This document shows positions 1 to 8,828 of a stretch of 64,000 bases of DNA, in pieces. Within the stretch, counting starts at the first letter, position 1. Each line of letters begins with the position of its first letter. This stretch comes from Meiothermus taiwanensis DSM 14542 (lineage in GTDB: Bacteria; Deinococcota; Deinococci; Deinococcales; Thermaceae), in assembly GCA_000482765.1 (NCBI GenBank), contig AXWR01000001.1:122751-186750 (forward strand). The letters are read 5' to 3'. The notes under the pieces are model-generated. The model made no database searches, was not told where the DNA came from, and saw only the letters and a list, made by a program, of their open reading frames with translations. The translations under genes were made by a program, and so were the position numbers.

Positions 1-379
1 GGACAAGCGGGCCGAGGAGCTGGCCTCGGGGCTTTCGTATGGTGAGCAGCGTCGCCTCGAGATTGCCCGGGCCCTGGCCTTGGAGCCCAAGCTGCTCTTT
101 CTGGACGAACCAGCGGCTGGTATGAACGAGCAAGAGACCGAAGACCTCAAGATGCGCGTACGCAAGCTGCGCGACGACCTGGGCCTGACCATCGTGCTGA
201 TCGAGCACGACATGGCCATGGTGATGAGCATCTCGGATCGGATTGCGGTGCTCGAGTACGGCTCCAAGATTGCCGAGGGGCTGCCGGCCGAGATCCGCAA
301 CAACCCCAAGGTAATCGAAGCCTATCTGGGCCGGGGCGCCGCAGGGCAGGCTGGAGGGGGTGCCCATGCCTCTGCTTGA
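1..379 (+). CDS. livG: Branched-chain amino acid ABC transporter ATP-binding protein LivG-like, 3' part
   Basis: Only the C-terminal part is present; the reading frame is open from position 2 and the Walker A region lies left of the window. The visible part has the ABC signature (LSYGEQ), Walker B plus catalytic Glu (LLFLDEP) and the switch His (LIEHD). The wording 'MNEQET' after Walker B and the short C-terminal tail fit the LivG subclass, which energises uptake of branched-chain amino acids or related carboxylates at the inner membrane. The stop overlaps the start of the next gene, a LivF-like ATPase, so the two are co-translated. A second, fused pair of Liv ATPases lies at 26169-27617, so substrate cannot be assigned from family alone. 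Confidence 0.9.
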   Translation, partial: DKRAEELASGLSYGEQRRLEIARALALEPKLLFLDEPAAGMNEQETEDLKMRVRKLRDDLGLTIVLIEHDMAMVMSISDRIAVLEYGSKIAEGLPAEIRNNPKVIEAYLGRGAAGQAGGGAHASA

Positions 380-1079
380 AGTTAAGGACATCCACACCTA
401 CTACGGTCACATCCACGCGCTCAAGGGCGTCTCGCTCACGGTGGAGGAGGGTGAGATTGTGACCCTGATTGGTGCCAACGGCGCGGGCAAAAGCACCACC
501 CTGCGCACCATCAGCGGAATGAACAAGCCCCGCAAGGGCGAGGTGGTGTACCAGGGCAACCCCATCCACAAACTGCCTGCCGACAAGATTGTGGGGCTGG
601 GCATTGGGCACGTGCCCGAAGGACGGCGCATCTTCCCCCGCATGACGGTGGAGGAGAACCTCGAGATGGGCGGCTTTCTGATCCGCGACCCCAAGGTGCT
701 GCAGGAGCGCAAGGAGCAGGCCTTTACCCTCTTCCCCCGCCTGGCCGAGCGCCGCAACCAGAAGGGGGGCACGCTTTCGGGTGGCGAGCAGCAGATGCTG
801 GCGATCGGTCGCGCCCTGATGCAAGACCCCAAGCTGCTGCTGATGGACGAGCCCTCGATGGGCCTGGCCCCGGTGCTGGTGGATTTTATCTTCGAGATCA
901 TCCAGAAGCTCAATCAGCAGGGCAAAACCATTCTGCTGGTAGAGCAGAACGCCCGCCTGGCCCTGCAGATTGCCCACCGGGGCTACGTTTTGCAGACCGG
1001 ACAGCTCACCATGAGCGGCCCAGCTAAAGAGCTGGCGGCCCGGCCTGAAATCCAGGAAGCCTATCTGGGTGGGCACTAG
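366..1079 (+). CDS. livF: Branched-chain amino acid ABC transporter ATP-binding protein LivF-like
   Basis: A 237-residue ABC ATPase with Walker A GANGAGKST (residues 36-44), signature LSGGEQQM, Walker B LLLMDEPS and switch His replaced by Gln (LLVEQN), the last being typical of LivF. I chose ATG 366 because GGAGGGGG lies just upstream at about 353-360; an in-frame GTG at 360 is the alternative. It overlaps the livG stop, which implies translational coupling. It should form the cytoplasmic ATPase heterodimer with the upstream LivG. The permease and binding protein genes would be left of the window. Substrate unknown. Confidence 0.9.
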   Translation: MPLLEVKDIHTYYGHIHALKGVSLTVEEGEIVTLIGANGAGKSTTLRTISGMNKPRKGEVVYQGNPIHKLPADKIVGLGIGHVPEGRRIFPRMTVEENLEMGGFLIRDPKVLQERKEQAFTLFPRLAERRNQKGGTLSGGEQQMLAIGRALMQDPKLLLMDEPSMGLAPVLVDFIFEIIQKLNQQGKTILLVEQNARLALQIAHRGYVLQTGQLTMSGPAKELAARPEIQEAYLGGH

Positions 1080-1096
1080 CCTTGGAGGAGCGAGTT

Positions 1097-1441
1097 ATGA
1101 AAACCAAGCATGCCCAGTCCGCCAGCCTGAAGGGCCTCGAGGTGCCCGGCGCGGTGCTGCGCCCTTTTGCCGGTGAGCAGCTGATGCTCATGCGGGCCGA
1201 GGGCAAAGCAGGCTGGCCCCTGGCCGCCCACGCCCACCCCCACGAGCAGATCACCCTGGTGGTCTCGGGGCGGCTGCGGATGCGGGTTGGAGAGGAGTGG
1301 CTCGAGCTCGGTGCAGGCGATATAGTGCACGTCCCCTCCAACGTGGAGCACGAGGTGCTCTTCCTCGAGGACAGCGTGGTGTTTGACGCCTTTCACCCAG
1401 TGCGGCAGGATTTGCTCGAGCGCCTCGAGGCCCCAAAATAG
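1097..1441 (+). CDS. Cupin-domain protein
   Basis: A 114-residue single-domain cupin. Motif 1 is visible as HAHPHEQITLVVSGRLRM (His, His, Glu as metal ligands) and motif 2 as GDIVHVPSNVEHE with its His. ATG 1097 is preceded by GGAGG at 1084-1088. Small cupins of this sort bind a metal and act as isomerases, dioxygenases or sugar/ligand sensors; nothing in the sequence picks one. It starts 17 nt after livF and may be co-transcribed with the transporter. Confidence 0.85.
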   Translation: MKTKHAQSASLKGLEVPGAVLRPFAGEQLMLMRAEGKAGWPLAAHAHPHEQITLVVSGRLRMRVGEEWLELGAGDIVHVPSNVEHEVLFLEDSVVFDAFHPVRQDLLERLEAPK

Positions 1442-1446
1442 TCCCC

Positions 1447-1992
1447 ATGCAGCAGGAGGTCACCACCTACTACCTCGAGATCTGCGCCCCCCATGAGCTA
1501 CGCCCTAAGCGCGTTGAGATGGAGGGGTTGCTGCTTATCAAAGCCGAAATTCCCAGCGCCGAGTTGCAGCATTTTCTGTATCGCAGCGTGGGCGGCAACT
1601 GGTACTGGTACGAAAAGGCCGACTGGACGTATAAGCAGTGGCTCGAGTACGCGCAAAACCCCCACCTGCACACCTGGATGCTGCTTCTAAAAGGCACGCC
1701 AGCGGGTTACTTTCAGCTCGAGGTGCAGCCAGACCACCAGGTGCAGATCGTGTATTTTGGCCTGCTGCCGCAGTTTGGCGGGATGGGGCTGGGGGGCCAC
1801 CTCTTGACCTGTGCGCTCGAGGAAGCCTGGCGGCTGGGAGCGAAAAGGGTCTGGGTGCACACCTGCTCGCTGGATAGCCCAGCCGCCCTGGCCAACTACC
1901 AGGCCCGGGGTATGCAGCTCTACAAAACCGAGACCAGGCTGATGGAGATCCCCGACCAAACCCCCGGCCCCTGGCCCGGGGCTTATGGCTAG
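1447..1992 (+). CDS. GNAT-family N-acetyltransferase
   Basis: A 181-residue protein with the GNAT acetyl-CoA-binding segment LLPQFGGMGLGGHLL (Q-x-x-G-x-G type) near residue 108 and the downstream pattern of Asn-Tyr-x-x-x-Gly (ANYQARGM) that closes the fold. The acceptor substrate is not identifiable. It begins 5 nt after the cupin gene, so the two are probably one transcript. The end overlaps the convergent YkvA-like gene by 4 nt. Confidence 0.8.
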   Translation: MQQEVTTYYLEICAPHELRPKRVEMEGLLLIKAEIPSAELQHFLYRSVGGNWYWYEKADWTYKQWLEYAQNPHLHTWMLLLKGTPAGYFQLEVQPDHQVQIVYFGLLPQFGGMGLGGHLLTCALEEAWRLGAKRVWVHTCSLDSPAALANYQARGMQLYKTETRLMEIPDQTPGPWPGAYG

Positions 1993-2366
1993 GTGGGCGA
2001 CAGCTCGCCAAACCACTCAGCTGCCTTGCGCCGGGCCTGCTCCTTGATGGCAGGGGTGATGTAGGCGGCTACCGTAGCGATGGCCGCCAGTAGAACGCTC
2101 AAATCGTCGGTGAAGCCCACCAGCGGGGCCAGGTCGGCCACCAGATCGAAGGGCAGGATAAAGTAAACCAGCGCGCCCACGATGGTGCGCTTGGCCCAGG
2201 CCGGGGTCTCCGGGCGCTTCAGGGTGTAGTAGAGCCAGAGGGCTTTTTCCACCACCTCGCGCCCCGCCATGCGAGCGAACCTTCGCAGCTTGCGCCAGAA
2301 GGCGGCCTCGCTGTAGCGCTCGGTAGGTTGGATGGGCACGGCCTCGAGCTTCTGCAATTCTCCCAT
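1989..2366 (-). CDS. YkvA/DUF1232-family small membrane protein
   Basis: A 125-residue protein with the DUF1232 core: a conserved segment around AKRTIVGALVYFILPFDLVADL (about residues 58-79) followed by FTDDLSVLLAAIATV. The Pro-x-Asp in 'LPFDLVAD' and the following Asp-Asp are the family hallmark. Two hydrophobic stretches suggest membrane association. The start at 2366 was chosen because AGGAGGGGT lies 3-11 nt upstream; a longer frame to 2435 has no such signal. Function of the family is unknown. Confidence 0.8.
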   Translation of the reverse strand: MGELQKLEAVPIQPTERYSEAAFWRKLRRFARMAGREVVEKALWLYYTLKRPETPAWAKRTIVGALVYFILPFDLVADLAPLVGFTDDLSVLLAAIATVAAYITPAIKEQARRKAAEWFGELSPT

Positions 2367-2412
2367 AAACCCCTCCTCTAGATGGTAGCAATTCCTCGAC
2401 CAGATGGATGAG

Positions 2413-2435
2413 TTGGGTTCAAAAATGTAACCCAA
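2413..2435. other. Short inverted repeat upstream of dppA
   Basis: TTGGGTT (2413-2419) and AACCCAA (2429-2435) form a 7-bp stem with a 9-nt spacer in the divergent intergenic region. It could be an operator or hairpin; there is no adjacent U-tract. The rest of 2367-2590 holds no convincing gene. A TATGCT at 2464-2469 is a possible -10 without a good -35. Confidence 0.3.
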
Positions 2436-2590
2436 GCTGCAAGATTGAGCACCCTTCTTTCCTTATGCTAACCTCGTCTTACAAGCAGCGTTCACCTGCA
2501 ATCGGATGCCCAAGCAGTTCCCTTTCTTTGGAACCCTGCTAAATCCTGTGGGCTGACGTTGCAGGCAGCGACTGCAAAGGAGGAATAAGC

Positions 2591-4135
2591 ATGCGAATCC
2601 GGTTTTGGCTCACCCTGGGGCTAGCCCTCCTGCTATCCTGGGCTCTGGCCCAGCCCCGCACCCTGATTATTGCCCAGGGCACCGACCCCACCTCGCTGGA
2701 CGCCCCCCTGGCCACCGACTCGCCTTCCGGAACAGTGGTGAGTCATGTGGTGGAAACCCTGTTTGAGTACACCCCCGACGGCAAAATTGTGCCCTTGCTG
2801 GTCGAGCGCTACAGCTTTAGCAGCGACCGCAAAACGCTGACCCTGTTCCTTCGCAAAGGCATCAAGTTCCACGACGGCACCGATTTCAACGCCGAGGCGG
2901 TGAAGTTTAACCTCGAGCGCCTGATCTCCCCCGAGCTGGCCTCCTCGTTTGCCTTCCTGCTGCGCGGCCGGGTGAGCGCCTTCGAGGTAGTGGACAGCCA
3001 CACCCTGCGCCTGCGCATGCCCGAGCCCTTCGCTCCAGTGCTGGCGCACCTCTCCCACGGCTCCACCGGGATCCAAAGCCCAGCCGCCATCCGGCGTTTG
3101 GGCGCAGGTTACCGCGACAACCCAGTAGGCACCGGCCCCTACAAGTTCGACCGTTGGCAGAAAGGGCAGTTTGTGGAGCTGGTGCGCAACGAGGAGTACT
3201 GGGGTAAAAAGCCGGCCATCGAGCGCCTGCGCTTCCTGGCTGTACCGGAGGCCACCACCCGGATGGCCCTGGTCGAGACCGGGCAGGCCCATGTGGCCGT
3301 GCGGGTGCCGCCCCAGGACGTGCAGCGCCTGAGCGCCCGCCCGGAAATTGAGGTGGTCACCACCCCCAGCGTGCGCACCATCTTCTTCTACTTCAACCAA
3401 GCCAAAAAGCCCTTCGACGATGTGCGGGTGCGCAAAGCCATCAACCACGCCATCAACAAGGAAGAGATTGTGAAGTTTGTGCTGGGCGGCTTTGGCCGGG
3501 CCTCCGATGCCCCCATCAGCCCCGGCATCTTTGGGTACACCAAGATTGGCAGCTATGAGTACAACCCCAACCTGGCCCGGCAACTGCTGGCCCAGGCCGG
3601 TTACAACGCTCAAAACCCCCTGCGCTTCACCCTGCACAGCCCCAACGGACGCTACCTGCAAGACATCCGGGTAGCCGAAGCGGTGCAGAGCCAGCTCCGG
3701 GCAGTGGGGGTACAGGCCCAGATCCAGACCCTCGAGTGGGGCGCCTACCTGGCCGCCAGCAACCAGCCGCGCGAGCGCAACGAGTTCCAGATGGCCATGC
3801 TGGGCTGGGGCACGGTAACGGGCGATGCCGACTACGGCCTGTTTGGCCTCTTCCACTCCTCGCAACACGCCCCCAATGGCTTTAACCGGGGCTTCTACTC
3901 CAACCCCCGGCTTGACCGCATCCTCGAGCAGGCCCGGGTTGCCACCAACCCCCAGGCCCGGCAACAGCTTTACAGAACAGCCATGCAGATCATCTACAAC
4001 GATGCCCCCTGGGCCTTCCTGCACTCTGAACAGCAGGTCACAGCCATCCGTCGCGAGGTGCAGGGCTTTATCGTACACCCCATTGAGCGCCTTATTGCTA
4101 CCCAGGCCAGCTTCCGGACTGCAAGCGAGCGCTAG
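2591..4135 (+). CDS. Peptide/nickel-type ABC transporter substrate-binding protein
   Basis: A 514-residue SBP_bac_5 (cluster C) binding protein. Residues 1-20 are a clear Sec signal (positive start, LTLGLALLLSWALAQ). The mature part starts with RTLIIAQGTDPTSLDAP and has the family motif LFLRKGIKFHDGTDFNAEAVKFNLERL. AAAGGAGGAATAAGC directly precedes the ATG. No lipobox Cys is seen, so it is probably a free or otherwise held periplasmic protein. It delivers di/oligopeptides or a related solute to the two permeases encoded downstream. No ATPase genes accompany it here; these would be supplied from elsewhere. Confidence 0.9.
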   Translation: MRIRFWLTLGLALLLSWALAQPRTLIIAQGTDPTSLDAPLATDSPSGTVVSHVVETLFEYTPDGKIVPLLVERYSFSSDRKTLTLFLRKGIKFHDGTDFNAEAVKFNLERLISPELASSFAFLLRGRVSAFEVVDSHTLRLRMPEPFAPVLAHLSHGSTGIQSPAAIRRLGAGYRDNPVGTGPYKFDRWQKGQFVELVRNEEYWGKKPAIERLRFLAVPEATTRMALVETGQAHVAVRVPPQDVQRLSARPEIEVVTTPSVRTIFFYFNQAKKPFDDVRVRKAINHAINKEEIVKFVLGGFGRASDAPISPGIFGYTKIGSYEYNPNLARQLLAQAGYNAQNPLRFTLHSPNGRYLQDIRVAEAVQSQLRAVGVQAQIQTLEWGAYLAASNQPRERNEFQMAMLGWGTVTGDADYGLFGLFHSSQHAPNGFNRGFYSNPRLDRILEQARVATNPQARQQLYRTAMQIIYNDAPWAFLHSEQQVTAIRREVQGFIVHPIERLIATQASFRTASER

Positions 4136-4149
4136 TTAGCCACACACCC

Positions 4150-4182
4150 CCCGCCACAGCCAGCTGTGGCGGGCTTCTTCTT
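4150..4182 (+). terminator. Intrinsic terminator after the peptide-binding protein gene
   Basis: Arms CCCGCCACAG (4150-4159) and CTGTGGCGGG (4164-4173) form a perfect 10-bp stem with a 4-nt loop, followed by CTTCTTCTT. It lies 15 nt after the stop. It should limit read-through into the permease genes, so the binding protein is made in excess, as is usual for such operons. Confidence 0.75.
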
Positions 4183-4259
4183 GCAGGAGAAGCGAGGCCT
4201 GGGTAGGATATCCAGCGACGTCAACCCGTACCGCACCTCAAGTCTGGTGTAGTCTTCAC

Positions 4260-5180
4260 ATGACCACTTATATTCTCCGCCGCCTGCTAACGGTCATCCC
4301 CACCTTGCTCGGGGTCTTGCTGGCCGTATTCCTGATGGTGCGGCTGGCGCCCGGCGACCCCGCCCAGCTCCTGGCCGGCGAGTTTGCTACCCCCGAGACC
4401 CTGGCCGACATCCGCCAGCGCTTTGGTCTGGATCAGCCCTGGTACACCCAGCTCGGACTCTACACCCTGAATGTGTTCCGTGGCGACTTGGGCGAGTCGG
4501 TTCGCACCCGCAAACCCGTAACCTACGAGCTAAGCCAGTACTTCCCCAATACCCTCCGGCTCACCCTGGGGGCCATGCTGGTGGCCCTCCTGATTGGCAT
4601 ACCGGCGGGCATCATCGCCGCCATCCGCCCCGGTACCATCTTCGACCTGCTCGCCATGCTGGGGGCCTTGATTGGGGTCTCGATGCCGGTCTTCTGGTTT
4701 GGCCTGATGGCGATTTTGATTTTCTCGGTGCAGCTCGGCTGGTTTCCGGTGGCCGGTACGGGTACTTTGCGCCACCTGATCCTCCCCGCCATCACCCTGG
4801 GCATCGGCACCGCCGCCATTCTGGCCCGCATGACCCGCAGCGCCATGCTGGAGGTGCTCTCGCAGGACTACATCCGCACCGCGCGGGCCAAAGGGGTGGC
4901 GGGCCGGGTGGTGATTTTCAAGCACGCCCTGCGCAACGCCCTGATTCCGGTGGTCACCATTGCTGGCCTGCAGTTCGGTGGACTGCTGGAGGGTGCGGTC
5001 ATCACCGAAACGGTGTTTGCCTGGCCGGGCATTGGACAGCTGCTGGTGGGTTCGATCCTGGCTCGAGACTACCCGGTCGTCCAGGGGGCGGTGCTCCTGA
5101 TTGCGGTGGCCTTTATCCTGATTAACCTGATAGTAGACCTGCTGTACGGCGCCATTGACCCGAGGATCCGCTATGACTAA
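4260..5180 (+). CDS. dppB: Peptide/nickel ABC transporter permease, DppB type
   Basis: A 306-residue inner-membrane permease beginning with TTYILRRLLTVIPTLLGV, the typical first helix of DppB/OppB. The EAA loop is visible (SQDYIRTARAKGVAGRVVIFKHALRNALIPVV, roughly residues 200-231). About six hydrophobic segments are present. It pairs with the downstream DppC-like gene, whose start overlaps its last codons. No Shine-Dalgarno sequence is evident; a TAGTCT at 4250-4255 sits 4 nt before the ATG, so a leaderless start is possible but unproven. Confidence 0.9.
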   Translation: MTTYILRRLLTVIPTLLGVLLAVFLMVRLAPGDPAQLLAGEFATPETLADIRQRFGLDQPWYTQLGLYTLNVFRGDLGESVRTRKPVTYELSQYFPNTLRLTLGAMLVALLIGIPAGIIAAIRPGTIFDLLAMLGALIGVSMPVFWFGLMAILIFSVQLGWFPVAGTGTLRHLILPAITLGIGTAAILARMTRSAMLEVLSQDYIRTARAKGVAGRVVIFKHALRNALIPVVTIAGLQFGGLLEGAVITETVFAWPGIGQLLVGSILARDYPVVQGAVLLIAVAFILINLIVDLLYGAIDPRIRYD

Positions 5181-6240
5181 ACCAGTGGCGAATACCTCCA
5201 CCCCAACCAGACGCGAGCCACCCCGCTGGCGGCGGCGCTTGTTGCGGAGCCCTCTGGCCATCACGGGGTTCGTCTTTATCGGTGTTTTCGTGCTGGTGGC
5301 AGCTTTCGCACCTTTCATCTCGCCGTACAGCCCGGTTGAGCAAAACCTGCGCGGCACCTATGTTCCCCCCATGCGTGTGGAGCTGAGGGGCCCCCAGGGC
5401 CAGCCCGGCCTCTGGGTGCGCGAGGTTAGCCGCACCCCACTGGGCCAGCTCGAGGTGGGGCAGGAGCTGTATCCCATCCGGTTCTTCGTGCGCGGCGAGC
5501 CCTGGGTCTGGTGGGGTGGCCTGCTCCGAAGTGATTTGCACTTGTTTGGGGTGGACGGCCCGATCAAGTTTTATCTGCTGGGGGCCGACGAACAGGGCCG
5601 CGACATCCTGAGCCGGCTGGCCCATGGCGCCTGGATCTCGCTCTCCATCGGGCTTATTGCGGTGACCATTGGTCTTTTGGTCGGGGTTCCGGTGGGGCTT
5701 TTTTCCGGCTACTTTGGCGGCACCTTCGACCTGATCACCCAGCGCATCGTGGAGGTGATGCTCTCCTTTCCTGGCATTCTGCTGGCCATCGTGCTGGTGG
5801 CCACCCTGGGCACCGGCCTGACCAACGTGATGATTGCGGTGGGTATCGCAGCCATTCCGGTATACGCCCGGCTGGTGCGGGGCTCGGTGCTGGCCTTGCG
5901 CGACCGGGAGTTTGTGGAGGCCAGCCGCGCCCTGGGTAGCCGCGATCTGCGCATCATGCTCCGGCACATCCTGCCCAACGCCCTCTCCCCCATCATCGTG
6001 CAGTCGAGCCTGCAGATGGCGGTGGCCATTTTGTTTGCCGCTGGGCTGGGCTTTCTGGGCCTGGGGGCGCGTCCCCCCGAACCGGAATGGGGGCTGATGC
6101 TGGCCCGGGGGCGCGAATACCTGGCCACGGCCCCGCACGTAGCAACCTTTCCGGGGCTGGCCATCATGTTCGTAGCCCTGGGCTTCAACCTGCTGGGCGA
6201 TGCGCTGCGCGATGCCCTCGACCCCAGGGCTTTGCGGTAA
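5173..6240 (+). CDS. dppC: Peptide/nickel ABC transporter permease, DppC type, with long first periplasmic loop
   Basis: A 355-residue permease partner of DppB. The N-terminal RRRLLRSPLAITGFVF is typical of DppC. The EAA loop is REFVEASRALGSRDLRIMLRHILPNALSPI. Between the first helix (to about residue 45) and the conserved 'LGADEQGRDILSRL' (about residue 137) there is an extracytoplasmic loop of about 90 residues rich in Pro, Gly and Trp, much longer than in E. coli DppC (about 300 residues in total). ATG 5173 was preferred over an in-frame TTG at 5155; it overlaps the dppB stop by 8 nt. Confidence 0.9.
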   Translation: MTKPVANTSTPTRREPPRWRRRLLRSPLAITGFVFIGVFVLVAAFAPFISPYSPVEQNLRGTYVPPMRVELRGPQGQPGLWVREVSRTPLGQLEVGQELYPIRFFVRGEPWVWWGGLLRSDLHLFGVDGPIKFYLLGADEQGRDILSRLAHGAWISLSIGLIAVTIGLLVGVPVGLFSGYFGGTFDLITQRIVEVMLSFPGILLAIVLVATLGTGLTNVMIAVGIAAIPVYARLVRGSVLALRDREFVEASRALGSRDLRIMLRHILPNALSPIIVQSSLQMAVAILFAAGLGFLGLGARPPEPEWGLMLARGREYLATAPHVATFPGLAIMFVALGFNLLGDALRDALDPRALR

Positions 6241-6312
6241 GACATTTCTCACCAGCGGCCCCCTCTTTTTGAGCAAAGCTTCACCCAGGGCCCCCTACGC
6301 CTGCAAAGCCGC

Positions 6313-6318
6313 TAATAT
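6313..6318 (+). promoter_or_regulatory. -10 box of a probable leaderless promoter
   Basis: TAATAT ends 6 nt before the ATG at 6325 and there is no Shine-Dalgarno sequence. This spacing puts the transcription start at or next to the start codon. Confidence 0.55.
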
Positions 6319-6324
6319 GGGGGT

Positions 6325-7371
6325 ATGAAACCATGGCTGGGTCTTATCCTGCTGGCCCTGGCGGGCTGCATCCCCGAGCCGGGTCAGGCTACCTACCGGG
6401 TCGGCGAAATTCAGTTGCTCTTCCCCGAGAACACCGAGCGCTGGACGTACTTTTACGGCGAGCCCCAGGCGGTGCAGCTCGGCGGGCGCACGCTGGCCCT
6501 TACCAAAGGCAGCTCCAGCAGCCCCCTGGCCGTGCCGGAGGCCTTGCTGGTGGATGGCGAGGCCCTCTACCGCGAAATTGGGCCGGCGCAGCCGCGTGTA
6601 GCCCAGACCAGCCGCACCTTCCCGGGTTTGCAGTTTGTGGTACGGGCCAGCCGCAACCTGCAAAGCGCCTGGCTGTTTGATGGGAACTGGTCGAGGCTGG
6701 AAAGCAGCTTTGCCAGCAATAGCGCACAGGTTGTAGAGAACCGGCCCGGTACGCCCCGCTTCGAAGAACTGTCCGAGGCCGAGAACAGGGTGGTGCTGCA
6801 GGAGATCCTGGCCCGCCGCGGAGGACGCCCGGTGGTGCTGTACGAGGTTCAACCGGCCCTCGAGCCCAACCGCTACACCCCCGCCCCTGTCCAAAGCCGG
6901 GTGGTGGCCCTGGCCGTGCAGTACGGCCTCGAGACGGAACTCACCCTTATGCCCCCCAACCCCAGCCCCAATCCCCGCGTGCTGCGACAAGGCAGCCAGT
7001 CGGCCTACACCGACCCAACCCCCGCCGCGTACCTGGCGAGCAGCCCCGATCAGCTCCTTAGTGTCTGGCGGCTGGCCACCGGCCACCAGATTCCCCAGCC
7101 CGCCACCCCCTCGGTCGATTTCAGCCAGAGCCGGGTGGTGGCCTTCTTCTGGGGACAGAAGCCCACCGGCGGCTATGGTGTGCAGTACGTGAGCAGCCAG
7201 CTTTCGGGCAGTACCCTGCGGGTCACCTTGCGCCTGGTGAGCCCCGCGCCGGGGGCCATCCTGACCCAGGCCCTGACCAGCCCCTTCGTGCTGCTCGAGG
7301 TGCCCGGACGCTTCAACCGGGTTGAGTTTGTAGACGTGAACGGACGGCCCCTGGCCAGCGCAGGGAACTGA
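6325..7371 (+). CDS. Lipoprotein with C-terminal PrcB-like protease-inhibitor domain
   Basis: A 348-residue exported lipoprotein: the N-terminus has a short hydrophobic stretch ending in the lipobox LALAGC (Cys 16). The last about 90 residues carry the PrcB_C pattern (RVVAFFWGQKPTGGYGVQ followed by beta-rich sequence ending in FNRVEFVDVNG). PrcB-type domains are named after a Treponema protease-complex subunit; the central region is not recognised. It is probably anchored at the cell envelope. It is flanked by the permease genes and the convergent der gene and looks monocistronic. Confidence 0.75.
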   Translation: MKPWLGLILLALAGCIPEPGQATYRVGEIQLLFPENTERWTYFYGEPQAVQLGGRTLALTKGSSSSPLAVPEALLVDGEALYREIGPAQPRVAQTSRTFPGLQFVVRASRNLQSAWLFDGNWSRLESSFASNSAQVVENRPGTPRFEELSEAENRVVLQEILARRGGRPVVLYEVQPALEPNRYTPAPVQSRVVALAVQYGLETELTLMPPNPSPNPRVLRQGSQSAYTDPTPAAYLASSPDQLLSVWRLATGHQIPQPATPSVDFSQSRVVAFFWGQKPTGGYGVQYVSSQLSGSTLRVTLRLVSPAPGAILTQALTSPFVLLEVPGRFNRVEFVDVNGRPLASAGN

Positions 7372-7393
7372 ATCCCAACCCTTGGGGTGCGCG

Positions 7394-8749
7394 TTACTCC
7401 CTCTCCCCTGCCCCCTTGCCCTCCCGGCGCCCGCGGAAGACCATCCGGAAGGGAATCTCGCGCAGACCTAAGTCTTCGCCGATGCGGTTGCGCAAAAAGC
7501 CCTCGAAAGCCCGCGTGACAAACTCGGGGTGGTTGCAAAAGAAGACAAAGGTGGGGGGGGCCACCTCGGGCTGGGTGAGGAAAAAGAGCTTGAGGGGTTT
7601 GCCCTTGAAGTTGGGCAGCTGGGTCTGGGTGCTCCAGACCGAGAGCCAGCGGTTGAGCTCGGCGGTCTCGAAACGCACCCGGGCCAGCTCATAGAGCCGG
7701 GCGGCCTCGGAGAGGAGCTTGTGCAGGTTCTGCTTGGTCACCGAGGAGACATACAGCAGGGGCAGGTGCTGAACGTGCGAGAGTTTGAGGGCCAGGTCGG
7801 CCCGCACCCGCCTGGCCTCCTCTTTGCTTTCGATTAGATCCCATTTGGTGATGGTCAGGATGACCGGCTTGCCGGCCTCGAGGGCCTCGTTGGCCAGCTT
7901 AAGTTCGTGGTCGCCCAGCTCCTTGGGGTCTATCACCAAGAGCACCACATCGGCATCGCGGATGGCCTGGTGGGCCCGCACGATGGCCTGTTCCTCCACC
8001 CCGGTCTCGGGCCGCTTGCGGATGCCGGCGGTGTCGACCAGCAAAAACCGGCTACCCCCGTAGTCGAACTCCACATCGATGGAGTCGCGGGTGGTGCCGG
8101 GTATCTCCGAGACGATCACCCGCTCCTCGCCCAGGATGGCGTTGAGCAGGCTGGACTTGCCCGCATTGGGCCGGCCCACAATAGCCAGCCGGATGGGTAC
8201 GACCTCGGGCTCGCTCTCCTCCTGGCGGATGGGCAGCAGGGCCCAGATGCGCTCCAGCAGCTCATCGAAGCCCCGGCTGTGGGCTGCGCTGGTGGGGACG
8301 GGCTCGCCAAAACCCAGGGCATAGAAACTCCCCAGGTAGGCCTCGTGCTTGGGGTCGTCTATCTTGGTAGCCACCAGCAGCACCGGCTTGCCCTGGCGGC
8401 GCAAAAAGTCGGCGACCTCGAGGTCGGCGGTAACGATATCGCTGCGCCCATCCACGGCAAAGAGCACCAGGTCGGCCTCCTGGATGGCGCGCTCCACTTT
8501 TTGCTTGATCTTCTTCTCCCACACATCCCCCGACCACAAGCCGCCGGTATCGATCAGCTTGAAGCGGCCCTGCTCGCTCTCCACCACACCCTCTTTGAGG
8601 TCGCGGGTCACCCCCGGCACATCGGCCACCACCGCAAACTGGCTCCCGGCCTTGGTGGCTTTCTCCGGGGCGGTGCGCAGTCCCAAAAGCTTGTTGAACA
8701 GGCTCGACTTACCCACGTTGGGGCGGCCCACAATCACCACTCTATACAT
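7394..8749 (-). CDS. der: Ribosome-assembly GTPase Der (EngA)
   Basis: A 451-residue protein with two tandem GTPase domains and a C-terminal KH-like domain. The first P-loop is GRPNVGKSS (residues 8-16), the second GRPNAGKSS (192-200); each has a DxxG element (DTGG at 67-70, DTAG in the second). This double-G-domain layout is unique to Der, an essential 50S subunit assembly factor. The ATG at 8749 begins MYRVVIVG; no Shine-Dalgarno sequence is visible upstream. The C-terminal tail is Gly/Arg/Lys-rich. Confidence 0.97.
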   Translation of the reverse strand: MYRVVIVGRPNVGKSSLFNKLLGLRTAPEKATKAGSQFAVVADVPGVTRDLKEGVVESEQGRFKLIDTGGLWSGDVWEKKIKQKVERAIQEADLVLFAVDGRSDIVTADLEVADFLRRQGKPVLLVATKIDDPKHEAYLGSFYALGFGEPVPTSAAHSRGFDELLERIWALLPIRQEESEPEVVPIRLAIVGRPNAGKSSLLNAILGEERVIVSEIPGTTRDSIDVEFDYGGSRFLLVDTAGIRKRPETGVEEQAIVRAHQAIRDADVVLLVIDPKELGDHELKLANEALEAGKPVILTITKWDLIESKEEARRVRADLALKLSHVQHLPLLYVSSVTKQNLHKLLSEAARLYELARVRFETAELNRWLSVWSTQTQLPNFKGKPLKLFFLTQPEVAPPTFVFFCNHPEFVTRAFEGFLRNRIGEDLGLREIPFRMVFRGRREGKGAGERE

Positions 8750-8828
8750 AACTCAACCCGCTTTCGGTTCTAGCTGGCCCACGTTGCATAAGGCCACAAA
8801 CAACATTCTTGATGTTACCATGCACGGT

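Noticed and set aside
2506..2556. 16-codon ORF MPKQFPFFGTLLNPVG before the peptide-binding protein gene
   Set aside because: It has three Phe codons but no good promoter geometry and no terminator; the downstream gene has no link to Phe synthesis. Probably chance.
2633..4078. 481-codon open frame antisense to the peptide-binding protein gene
   Set aside because: Same cause; the plus strand has a complete signal peptide and SBP_bac_5 protein.
4250..4255. TAGTCT as a -10 for dppB
   Set aside because: Only 4 nt from the ATG and no -35 at suitable distance; not strong enough to list as a promoter.
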